Of a DNA stretch of 5,318 bases, positions 1-5,086 are shown one piece after another. The stretch is from contig JAPOZF010000409.1 in assembly GCA_026706165.1 (NCBI GenBank), positions 1 through 5,318 on the forward strand. Direction: 5' to 3'. A program made the translations under genes and the position numbers. The notes under the pieces were generated by a model that had not been told where the DNA came from, ran no database searches, and saw nothing but the letters and a program-made list of their open reading frames with translations. How positions within the stretch are numbered: the first letter of the stretch is position 1; every line of letters begins with the position of its first letter. Source of the DNA: Gemmatimonadota bacterium (lineage in GTDB: Bacteria > Latescibacterota > UBA2968 > UBA8231).

Positions 1-75
1 CCCCTGCGGGATGTCGATGCGGGTATGCCGAGGGTGAACGGCGGGTGAGGGAATAGCCTCGGCGGCCGCCGTTTC
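1..75. other. Short non-coding flank downstream of the leftward unit
   Basis: I see no supportable gene here. It follows the stop codon of the CinA-like gene. A 12-base perfect palindrome (CGGCGGCCGCCG, 60-71) sits 4 bases beyond that stop, but it has no loop and no T-tract on the minus strand, so I do not call it a terminator. A GTG overlapping the cinA stop opens a reading frame leftward off the window edge. It has no recognisable product and I leave it uncalled. Confidence 0.5.
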
Positions 76-558
76 TCACTCCTGGCCGAGACACTCGGCG
101 AGCAGGTCGAGAGCGGCTTTGGCGAACGCCCACATGTTCTCCTCGCGCCGGTCGCTGCCGGTCGCCAGGGTGACGGCCTTCTCCAGCGGCCCGGACACGG
201 CGATGCAGGTATGCCCTGGGGGGTCGCCGTAGCGGTTGCCGGAAGGCCCGGCCGCCCCGGTCTCCCCGATGCCCCAGTCGGTTCCGAGCCGCCGCCTCGC
301 GGCGCGGGCGAGGTGGAGGGCGTGCGTTTCGGTTGCCGCCCGCGCCTCCGCCATGGCCTCGTCCGGGACCGCGGTCAGGGTCTGCTTGGAAGCGCCGGTG
401 TAGACGACGCCTCCTCCCTTGAAATAGGCCGAGGCCCCCGGCACGGCGAGCAGGGCTGCGGAAATCACCCCTCCGGCGGAGGACTCGGCCACGGCGACGG
501 TCTGTCCCCGCTCCTTGAGCAGGGCTCCCGCCCCCGCTCCGAGATCGGTGAGGTTCAT
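76..558 (-). CDS. Stand-alone CinA C-terminal-domain protein (PncC-like amidohydrolase family)
   Basis: A 160-aa protein covering one CinA C-terminal domain without the N-terminal MoaB-like domain of full-length CinA. Proteins of the PncC branch hydrolyse nicotinamide mononucleotide to nicotinic acid mononucleotide in cytoplasmic NAD recycling. Visible family marks are A-E-S-S-A-G-G at residues 24-30 (the family's ESxTGG nucleophile region), V-P-G-A-S-A-Y-F at 39-46, Tyr53 and Lys58 in VVYTGASK, T-G-A-A-G-P at 100-105 and an Arg pair at 137-138. The variant ESSAGG plus GNRYGDPPGH (107-116) resembles, from memory, a divergent CinA-like subfamily, so NMN amidase activity is not assured. The ATG at 558 is chosen because the domain begins there, it forms an ATGA overlap with the preceding dioxygenase gene, and GGAGG lies 10 bases upstream. 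A longer in-frame reading to 687 only adds low-complexity R/P/A sequence antisense to nothing conserved. Confidence 0.88.
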   Translation of the reverse strand: MNLTDLGAGAGALLKERGQTVAVAESSAGGVISAALLAVPGASAYFKGGGVVYTGASKQTLTAVPDEAMAEARAATETHALHLARAARRRLGTDWGIGETGAAGPSGNRYGDPPGHTCIAVSGPLEKAVTLATGSDRREENMWAFAKAALDLLAECLGQE

Positions 559-573
559 GCGGTTGCTTCCTCC
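555..573 (-). promoter_or_regulatory. Translational coupling site: ATGA overlap and internal Shine-Dalgarno for the CinA-like gene
   Basis: The dioxygenase stop TGA (555-557) overlaps the CinA-like ATG (556-558). GGAGG at 569-573 lies inside the last dioxygenase codons, which encode the acidic run E-E-E-E near its C-terminus. Ribosomes finishing the first gene would therefore be positioned to restart on the second. The 10-base spacing is slightly long but usable. Confidence 0.7.
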
Positions 574-1349
574 TCTTCGAACAGGGAGGGGAAGAACCGG
601 TACGGGTCTGCCGGTTCGGCGAGCAGCTGCCGCTGGCGCGGGGTCAGCTCGCAGCCGTCGGGGGGCCGGACCCGGCCGCTCCCCCATGCCATCTGCGACA
701 CGCAGTACTTGAAAAGCAGGGTGCGGCGCTGGTGGGGCCCGCGCCAGGCCGAGGTGCCGTGGGTGAGGGCCTCGGTGAACAGGGTGACCGATCCGGCAGG
801 CGCTTCGGGGATGAGGACGTGGGGGGAATCCTCCCCCTCCTCGGCGATCTGCCGCGGCAGCCTGTAGTTGCTCTTGTGGCTGCCGGGAAGGCAGCAGAAA
901 CCGCCGTGTTCCGGCCCCGAGTCGGTGAGGTTCCAGGAGACGACTACGAAGCCGCTGTGGACCTCGTTGAGGGGGAAGGAGTAGTACTCGCCCGGAACCG
1001 AAGCGGCAAGCGGCGACGAGGCGCCGTAGTCGGAATGCAGCTTTCCCATCGGCTGCCCGGGGCTCATGACGATGCTGTAGAGCCTGTCGAGCCGGAAGCA
1101 GTCCCCGAGCCGGAAGCGCAGCACCGGCATGACGTCGGGGTGGTCGAGGAGGTCGACGAACGGCTGTCCCCAGTCGAGGAACCCGGGGCGGGTGTGCCGG
1201 CCCCCCGCATAGGAGACGCGGAGGGAATCGGGAGGGATCTCCAGGCCGTCGATGATGCGGTTGAGGACGGCGAGCCCGGCGGGGTCGAGCACGTCCTCGA
1301 TGACGAGGTACCCGTTCAGGTCGAACAGGTATTTCTGCATTTCATCCAT
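555..1349 (-). CDS. Phytanoyl-CoA dioxygenase (PhyH) family Fe(II)/2-oxoglutarate oxygenase, short form
   Basis: A 264-aa cytoplasmic protein of the PhyH family, which uses Fe(II), 2-oxoglutarate and O2 to hydroxylate or otherwise oxidise small molecules. The N-terminus has the usual F-x-x-x-G-Y-L-V-I-E-D-V-L entry (about residues 9-21). The iron-binding facial triad is readable: His105 and Asp107 in K-L-H-S-D-Y-G, and the distal His197 in E-A-L-T-H-G-T. Arg209 in R-R-T-L lies 12 residues after the distal His and is the likely 2-oxoglutarate C5-carboxylate anchor. The G-G-F-x-x-L-P-G-S-H-K signature (149-159) is also classic. All catalytic residues are intact, so activity is expected, but the substrate is unknown: the family covers lipid, phosphonate, ectoine and natural-product hydroxylases. 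The start at 1349 is set by GGAGG six bases upstream; a second in-frame ATG three codons later would be spaced too far. It follows another PhyH gene by 99 bp and overlaps the CinA-like gene. Confidence 0.92.
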   Translation of the reverse strand: MDEMQKYLFDLNGYLVIEDVLDPAGLAVLNRIIDGLEIPPDSLRVSYAGGRHTRPGFLDWGQPFVDLLDHPDVMPVLRFRLGDCFRLDRLYSIVMSPGQPMGKLHSDYGASSPLAASVPGEYYSFPLNEVHSGFVVVSWNLTDSGPEHGGFCCLPGSHKSNYRLPRQIAEEGEDSPHVLIPEAPAGSVTLFTEALTHGTSAWRGPHQRRTLLFKYCVSQMAWGSGRVRPPDGCELTPRQRQLLAEPADPYRFFPSLFEEEEATA

Positions 1350-1355
1350 TCCTCA

Positions 1356-1360
1356 CCTCC
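1356..1360 (-). promoter_or_regulatory. Shine-Dalgarno site of the short PhyH gene
   Basis: GGAGG followed by TGAGGA and then the ATG at 1349: a near-ideal 6-base spacing. This decides between the two ATGs at the N-terminus (residues 1 and 4) in favour of the first. Confidence 0.8.
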
Positions 1361-1377
1361 GCCCCGGCAACCGGGGC
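1361..1377 (-). repeat. 7-bp perfect hairpin abutting a Shine-Dalgarno site
   Basis: GCCCCGG (1361-1367) and CCGGGGC (1371-1377) are exact inverted repeats around a 3-base loop. In the leftward mRNA the stem ends directly against the GGAGG of the short PhyH gene. There is no T-tract, so it is not a standard intrinsic terminator. It could modulate ribosome access or stabilise a processed 5' end. Function is inference. Confidence 0.45.
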
Positions 1378-1387
1378 CGGTTCTGCA

Positions 1388-1404
1388 GCGGGGGTGGCCC
1401 CCGC
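1388..1404 (-). repeat. Second 7-bp perfect hairpin in the same spacer
   Basis: GCGGGGG (1388-1394) and CCCCCGC (1398-1404) pair exactly around the loop TGG (1395-1397). It stands 10 bases from the neighbouring hairpin, with the same stem and loop size but a different sequence. No T-tract follows on the minus strand, so termination is not indicated. It may be a 3'-end-stabilising or processing structure after the long PhyH gene. Confidence 0.4.
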
Positions 1405-1448
1405 CGGCGGCACGGGCAGTTCCCGCGGCCCGGGGATCCGTCTCCGTT

Positions 1449-2723
1449 CTACCAGCTTTCGACGAACTCGTCGATGCCGAACCCCTCGGGCATGTCGCAG
1501 TGGAACTGCCGCAGCGGCCGCGATTCGAAGTCCGGGGGGCTTTCCGCCTCTGGTTTCAGCTCCTCGTGCACGGCGAGGTAGCGCTCGTGCACGGCCGCGG
1601 CGTCCTGTTCGAGCCGCCCCGTCAGCACGGCGAACCGCTTCTCGAGCGCGGCGGCCTCGGCGTCGCTGAAACGCGCCGCCAGACCGCCGTAGTAATGCCC
1701 ATCCGAGGGACCGGAGAGGGCGCGGTTGCGCTCCTCCTCCGGCAGCGCGGCGACCTCCGGGCTGTGCGCAAGGGCGATCTTCTCGGCGATGCGGCAGAGC
1801 AGGACCACCGTGGTCATGCGCCCCTCGGACCCCGGGTGCAGGATGGCGACCTGTTCGCGAAAGCGGCCGCCGTCGCCGTCGATCACCGCCCGCAAGGTGC
1901 GCTCGATCTCGTCCCCCTCTCGGTCGAACAGCTCGACGGTGCGCTCGAAGTAGGCGCGCGCCTGCGGCGACAGGTGCCTGGTGAACCCCAGTCCCATGTC
2001 CCAGTGGGTGAAGTGGGCGTAGGGAAAGATGCCGCTGCCGAAGGAGCGGAACCCGAGGTGCAGGGTGCGCCGCAGCCGGCTGGAGTAGAAGCTGCCCCAG
2101 TGCATGACGACGTTGGGGTAGACGACGCCGTCGCCGGCTTTCAGGTCCATCGGGATGCCGTCCCTGAGCCGCGAGGTGGGGTCGGTCAGCAGCTGCCGCC
2201 GCTGCTCCTCGTCGGTCGGCTGCCGGTGGCTGCCCGGTACCAGCCAGAAGACGTCGTCGTCGTACAGGGCGATGTTCCACTGCACGTACCCGGGCCCGTT
2301 CGCCATCAGGTCGTCCTGCAGGCCGCACAGCGGCGCCTGCTCGCGGGCGCTCGAGTCGCGGTGCCAGTCGGTGTACCCGTAGTCGATCAGGCCGCTGCAG
2401 GTGATCTGCATGCCGGTGATGGCGGTTTCCGGGGCCCCCATCAGCTCCTGGCTCACGCCCCGGACCGTCGGCCCGAGCAGGAAATCGACGAGGCCGGCGG
2501 TCTCGGGTTCGACAGCGTCGTCGATCTCGACGCGCGGCTGCACCTTCTCGTACCAGTCGCCGCCCGGCGGGCCGCCGCCGCGCGCCGCCGCGGAGAGCGC
2601 CTTGCTGCGGTCGACCATCAGCTCCGCGGACAGGCGCAACTCGGCCAGCCGCTCCGGGGGCACGGCCTCGCGGATGACGAGGTACCCCTCCTCGAAGAAC
2701 TGCTGCCGTCTCGATGCTTCCAT
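1449..2723 (-). CDS. Phytanoyl-CoA dioxygenase (PhyH) family oxygenase, long form with C-terminal extension
   Basis: A 424-aa PhyH-family Fe(II)/2-oxoglutarate oxygenase. The N-terminus Q-Q-F-F-E-E-G-Y-L-V-I-R-E-A-V-P (7-22) is the standard opening. Iron ligands are His121 and Asp123 in D-W-H-R-D-S-S and His208 in V-M-H-W-G-S; Arg219 in R-R-T-L-H-L (11 residues on) is the expected 2-oxoglutarate anchor. L-V-P-G-S-H-R (161-167) is the family signature. The double-stranded beta-helix should end near residue 228, leaving about 195 residues. These are mostly predicted-helical and charged, with an H-Y-Y-G-G-L motif at 343-348, and I do not recognise them. Typical members are 250-320 aa, so this is unusually long. 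Start: ATG at 2723 preceded by GAGGAGAGG; an in-frame ATG at 2759 would add 12 low-complexity residues and lacks a good ribosome site. It shares only the core motifs with the downstream PhyH protein, so the two probably act on different substrates or positions. Confidence 0.92.
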   Translation of the reverse strand: MEASRRQQFFEEGYLVIREAVPPERLAELRLSAELMVDRSKALSAAARGGGPPGGDWYEKVQPRVEIDDAVEPETAGLVDFLLGPTVRGVSQELMGAPETAITGMQITCSGLIDYGYTDWHRDSSAREQAPLCGLQDDLMANGPGYVQWNIALYDDDVFWLVPGSHRQPTDEEQRRQLLTDPTSRLRDGIPMDLKAGDGVVYPNVVMHWGSFYSSRLRRTLHLGFRSFGSGIFPYAHFTHWDMGLGFTRHLSPQARAYFERTVELFDREGDEIERTLRAVIDGDGGRFREQVAILHPGSEGRMTTVVLLCRIAEKIALAHSPEVAALPEEERNRALSGPSDGHYYGGLAARFSDAEAAALEKRFAVLTGRLEQDAAAVHERYLAVHEELKPEAESPPDFESRPLRQFHCDMPEGFGIDEFVESW

Positions 2724-2728
2724 CTGAT

Positions 2729-2737
2729 CCTCTCCTC
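2729..2737 (-). promoter_or_regulatory. Shine-Dalgarno site of the long PhyH gene
   Basis: GAGGAGAGG, ending 5 bases before the ATG at 2723. It decides that start over the in-frame ATG at 2759, which has no purine-rich run at the right distance. Confidence 0.75.
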
Positions 2738-2755
2738 GCGGTCGGGCGGGTTGTT

Positions 2756-2803
2756 TCATCTCGAGCCTGGGGCCCGGCCGCTGAGGGGCCGGATTCCGTT
2801 CAT
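2756..2803 (-). CDS. Possible 15-aa leader ORF ahead of the long PhyH gene
   Basis: An ATG at 2803, preceded at one base by GGTGAGG, opens 15 codons (starting M-N-G-I-R-P-L-S) and stops in an ATGA that overlaps the alternative PhyH start at 2759. The purine run resembles the one before the short PhyH gene, but here it is too close to the ATG for optimal use. The peptide is arginine/proline-rich, without repeats of one amino acid that would suggest classical attenuation. I rate it as possible only; chance is a good alternative in 197 bases. Confidence 0.15.
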   Translation of the reverse strand: MNGIRPLSGRAPGSR

Positions 2804-2832
2804 GCCTCACCGATCTCGCTGCCCCCGCAAAT

Positions 2833-2848
2833 TCCCCGGCCGCGGGGA
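2833..2848 (-). repeat. 6-bp GC hairpin in the spacer
   Basis: TCCCCG (2833-2838) and CGGGGA (2843-2848) pair around a 4-base loop. On the minus strand only AATTT follows, so it is at best a weak terminator-like or pausing structure about 70 bases after the enolase-superfamily stop. Confidence 0.3.
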
Positions 2849-2920
2849 TCCGGCCCCTTTTCGTTGCCGTCCTCCGATTCCCCGGTGCCGGACTCCTTGC
2901 GCGCAGTCGGCCTTCGCCCC

Positions 2921-3928
2921 TCAGCCGACCCGGTATTTCCCGACCGCCTCCATGTCGAGCTCGACCCCCAGGCCCGGGGTTTCGGGGACCTTGACGAGCC
3001 CGTTCTTCGGCGTCAGGGCCCCGGAGATCAGGTTGTTCTCGCGCGTGAAGTGGAGGCTGTCGGAAGGGATCGTCGCGTTCGGGATCACCGAGTGCACGTG
3101 CGTTCCGTAGGCTCCCGAGACCCCCAGTCCGAGCCCGACCACCTGCAGCCAGACCGGCATGCCGGCAGCTTCGGCGATGGCGGCGTTCCCCTTTGCCCGC
3201 TCCACCTCTCCGGCGGTGTTGAACATGTCCGCCGCCTCGGCCCGGATGGCGCTCATGATCAACTGGGGATCGGCGATATGGGGGGCCAGCGGGATGGTGG
3301 AGTGGCGGCGGAAGTCGCGGTACTGGTGCCACCCGGGAAGCCGTGGAAAGGGGTCCTCGAAGGCCTGGATGTTGTAGCGCTCGAGCTTGTCGGCGATGCG
3401 CAGGGTGGCGTGCAGGGTCTCGAAGGTCATGTTGGGATCGACGATGATGCCGTAGTCGGGACCGGCCGCCGCGGTCATCAGCTCGACGGTCTCGACGATG
3501 TTCCAGGGCCGCGCCTTGAGCTTGTGGGTCTTGTAGCCGAGGCGGGCCCCGGTCTCGGCCATGGCGGCGAACTCCGCCGGCTCGAGGGGCGGGGACCACC
3601 AGCCGACCGGGACCTCGTCCCAGTGCCGGCTCCCCATCAGCTTGTTGGCGGGAACTCCGAGGGCCTTGCCGGCGATGTCGAACATGGCCATGGCGAAGGC
3701 GCCCCCCATCGCCGTCGGGTTGAGGGCCATCGGGTCGACCCCGATCCACTCCTCGAGGTTCTCGAAGCGTTCGCCGCGCCCCCCTTCGCCGATGCCTTCG
3801 ATCCCCTCGTCGGTGTGCACCCTGATGATGGGGATCGGCCGTTCCCGGAAATCTCCCGGGCGGCTCTTCTCGATCTCGGGTATGTGCGGGACCGCGGTGA
3901 CGAACTGCTCGATGCGGGTGATCTTCAT
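2921..3928 (-). CDS. Enolase-superfamily protein (mandelate racemase/muconate lactonizing enzyme-like)
   Basis: A 335-aa protein with the enolase-superfamily layout: an N-terminal capping domain (about 1-105) and a (beta/alpha)7-beta barrel. Family enzymes abstract the alpha-proton of a carboxylate at a Mg2+ site, giving racemases, dehydratases or cycloisomerases. Readable residues are the K-L-K pair Lys136/Lys138 in T-H-K-L-K-A-R (catalytic KxK after strand 2), metal ligands Asp164 in I-V-D-P-N and Glu191 in F-E-D-P-F. The third ligand is normally Glu/Asp/Asn; the matching stretch reads P-L-A-P-H-I-A-D-P (213-221), putting His217 there by manual alignment. Strand 7 reads G-M-P-V-W-L-Q (256-262), with Gln where mandelate racemase has its catalytic His, and the usual GG after strand 6 is absent. 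Function is therefore unassigned. The ATG at 3928 begins the conserved M-K-I-T-R-I-E opening; GGAAAAA lies 4 bases upstream. It is first in the leftward unit, and shorter than the usual 360-400 aa. Confidence 0.88.
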   Translation of the reverse strand: MKITRIEQFVTAVPHIPEIEKSRPGDFRERPIPIIRVHTDEGIEGIGEGGRGERFENLEEWIGVDPMALNPTAMGGAFAMAMFDIAGKALGVPANKLMGSRHWDEVPVGWWSPPLEPAEFAAMAETGARLGYKTHKLKARPWNIVETVELMTAAAGPDYGIIVDPNMTFETLHATLRIADKLERYNIQAFEDPFPRLPGWHQYRDFRRHSTIPLAPHIADPQLIMSAIRAEAADMFNTAGEVERAKGNAAIAEAAGMPVWLQVVGLGLGVSGAYGTHVHSVIPNATIPSDSLHFTRENNLISGALTPKNGLVKVPETPGLGVELDMEAVGKYRVG

Positions 3929-3948
3929 GTTGTTTTTCCGGGCGGTTA

Positions 3949-3970
3949 CCGCTGCCTCCGGCGGCAGCGG
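3949..3970 (-). repeat. 8-bp perfect hairpin in the leader
   Basis: On the minus strand CCGCTGCC, a 6-base loop and GGCAGCGG form an exact 8-bp stem (3949-3956 with 3963-3970), ending about 20 bases before the ATG at 3928. It follows directly on a run of six T. It could equally be an operator for a dimeric regulator, since DNA-level dyads and RNA hairpins look the same. Confidence 0.5.
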
Positions 3971-3992
3971 AAAAAAGCGGAGCAAAACTCCG
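3971..3992 (-). terminator. Intrinsic-terminator-like hairpin with T6 tract, upstream of the enolase-superfamily gene
   Basis: On the minus strand CGGAG, loop TTTTG, CTCCG form a 5-bp stem (3978-3992), followed one base later by TTTTTT (3971-3976). Stem plus U-tract is the form of an intrinsic terminator, but five pairs is short. Placed just before a gene, it would act as an attenuator or block read-through from farther upstream. Confidence 0.35.
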
Positions 3993-4057
3993 GCATGCGC
4001 TGCGAGGGTGCAACGCCCCGCCCCCGGCCGCAGCGGCCGCGGACAGGCGCTCCGGCT

Positions 4058-4086
4058 TTGACAGTCGCCACCCGGTCCCACAGATT
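4058..4086 (+). promoter_or_regulatory. Candidate sigma70-type promoter for the reductase/KAS III unit
   Basis: A perfect -35 hexamer TTGACA (4058-4063), then 17 bases and CAGATT (4081-4086), which matches TATAAT at three positions including the key second A and last T. Transcription would start near 4093, giving a leader of roughly 37 bases before the TTG at 4130. The strong -35 in a region this GC-rich is the main argument; the -10 is weak. Confidence 0.5.
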
Positions 4087-4129
4087 TTCACCCTCCCCAA
4101 TCAACCCCGCCAGAGAGAATCCCCACCCG

Positions 4130-5083
4130 TTGAGCATCCGTTTCGACACCGACCAGTGGGCGCTGATCCTCGGAGGTTCCAGCGGCTTCGGCCTCGCTGC
4201 CGCCAGGAAGCTAGCCCGCCACGGGATGAGTGTCGCCGTCGTGCACCGCGACCGGCGCGGCGCCATGAAGGGGATCGAGCCGGAGTTCGAGGCGATCCGC
4301 CGGTTCGACGGGGATTTCCTTTCCTTCAACCTCGACGCCCTGTCGCAGGAGGGCCGCGATACCGTGGTCGGCGCTCTGAAGGAGCGCCTGGGAGGCCGCG
4401 GCCGCGTGCGCACCATGCTGCACTCGATAGCCTTCGGCAACCTGCGTCTCATAGCCCCGCTGACCGACTCCTTCGGGGATCAGGGTGAGCGGGACCGCCG
4501 GCAGCTGGCCGAACAGCTCGGCATCGACCCGGAGGCGCTTGCCGAGGCGGTCGACGCGGTCTTTTCAGGGGACGCCGGCAGGAGCCTCGTCCACCTCGCA
4601 AGCCCGCCTCCGTACGACGCGAAGGCGGTGCTCGAGGACGAGGATTTCGAGCGCACCGTGTACAGCATGGGGACGAGCCTGGCCACCTGGACCCGGGAGG
4701 TGTTCGAAGCCGGCCTGTTCGCCGGGGACGCGCGCGTGCTGGCGATGACGAGCGAGGGGAACGAGGTCGCCTGGCGCGGCTACGCCGCGGTGGCCGCGGC
4801 CAAGGTGGCGCTCGAGTCGGTTAGCCGCGCCATCGCCGCCGAGTACGCCCCCCACGGCATCCGCTCCAACGTCGTCCAGGCCGGGGTGACCGACTCGGCC
4901 GCCCTGCGGCTGATTCCCGGCAGCGAACACCTGAAAGCCTCCGCGTCCCTGCGCAACCCCTTCGGGCGGCTGACCACGGCCGCTGAGGTGGCCGACGTCA
5001 TCTTCCTGCTGAGCACGGACGAGGCGCGCTGGATCAACGGCACCATCGTCCGCGTCGACGGCGGCGAGCATATCGCAGGCTGA
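4130..5083 (+). CDS. FabI-type enoyl-ACP reductase-like SDR oxidoreductase with large insertion
   Basis: A 317-aa Rossmann-fold short-chain dehydrogenase/reductase. The nucleotide-binding loop is G-G-S-S-G-F-G (15-21). L-H-S-I-A-F-G (97-103) matches the H-S-I-G-F segment of FabI. The active site reads T-S-E-G-N-E-V-A-W-R-G-Y-A-A-V-A-A-A-K, giving Tyr218-x6-Lys225: the FabI spacing rather than the YxxxK of classical SDRs. R-V-D-G-G (308-312) is the usual C-terminal mark. It would reduce a 2-enoyl thioester with NAD(P)H in fatty-acid or polyketide-type chain extension. Aligned without gaps to E. coli FabI, Tyr146 becomes Ser208, and about 54 extra residues lie between Ser99 and Tyr218 (317 versus 262 aa overall). 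A ketoreductase role remains possible. Start: TTG at 4130, because no in-frame ATG or GTG lies just upstream and the Rossmann strand begins at residue 9; AGAGAG (4112-4117) is a modest ribosome site. A KAS III-family gene follows after 3 bases. Confidence 0.82.
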   Translation: MSIRFDTDQWALILGGSSGFGLAAARKLARHGMSVAVVHRDRRGAMKGIEPEFEAIRRFDGDFLSFNLDALSQEGRDTVVGALKERLGGRGRVRTMLHSIAFGNLRLIAPLTDSFGDQGERDRRQLAEQLGIDPEALAEAVDAVFSGDAGRSLVHLASPPPYDAKAVLEDEDFERTVYSMGTSLATWTREVFEAGLFAGDARVLAMTSEGNEVAWRGYAAVAAAKVALESVSRAIAAEYAPHGIRSNVVQAGVTDSAALRLIPGSEHLKASASLRNPFGRLTTAAEVADVIFLLSTDEARWINGTIVRVDGGEHIAG

Positions 5084-5086
5084 TCG

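Larger units (their letters stand above)
2724..2920. other. 197-bp spacer between the enolase-superfamily and long PhyH genes
   Basis: Long for an operon spacer. It holds two short hairpins: CCGGCC/GGCCGG (2774-2779 with 2787-2792) and TCCCCG/CGGGGA (2833-2838 with 2843-2848). It also contains a possible 15-codon leader ORF (2756-2803). No convincing -35/-10 pair is visible on the minus strand, so whether the long PhyH gene has its own promoter or is co-transcribed is open. Confidence 0.4.
3933..3992 (-). promoter_or_regulatory. Structured mRNA leader with alternative pairings before the enolase-superfamily gene
   Basis: In the leftward transcript three copies of related short segments can pair in competing ways. 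CTCCG (minus strand, 3978-3982) can pair with CGGAG upstream (3988-3992) or with CGGAG downstream (3956-3960). TTTTTCCG (3968-3975) is complementary over 8 bases to CGGAAAAA (3933-3940), which covers the only purine-rich ribosome-site candidate before the ATG. This is the layout of a switchable leader, but no known riboswitch core is recognised and no regulator gene is in the window. Confidence 0.3.

Noticed and set aside
60..71. GC palindrome after the CinA-like gene as a terminator
   Set aside because: It has no loop without losing pairs and no T-tract on the minus strand; a 12-base GC palindrome is expected now and then at this composition.
732..3110. Very long plus-strand open frame (792 codons) opposite both PhyH genes
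   Set aside because: It runs antisense to two genes with intact catalytic motifs and gives a V/D/R/G-rich translation with no domain. Long antisense frames arise from GC-rich third positions.
4025..4039. CGGCCG/CGGCCG hairpin in the divergent region as an operator
   Set aside because: Each arm is itself palindromic and pure GC. It has no spacing to the promoter that suggests a specific regulator and is likely compositional.
1449..4100. Single 883-codon minus-strand frame joining the PhyH gene to sequence across the enolase-superfamily gene
   Set aside because: Only the last 424 codons are the PhyH protein. The upstream part is an R/H/G-rich out-of-frame reading of the enolase-superfamily gene, and a strong Shine-Dalgarno marks the true start at 2723.
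2714..4129. N-terminal extension of the plus-strand reductase frame by about 470 codons
   Set aside because: It is antisense to the enolase-superfamily gene with no recognisable domain. The Rossmann fold begins right after the TTG at 4130, and the candidate promoter lies at 4058-4086, inside the supposed extension.
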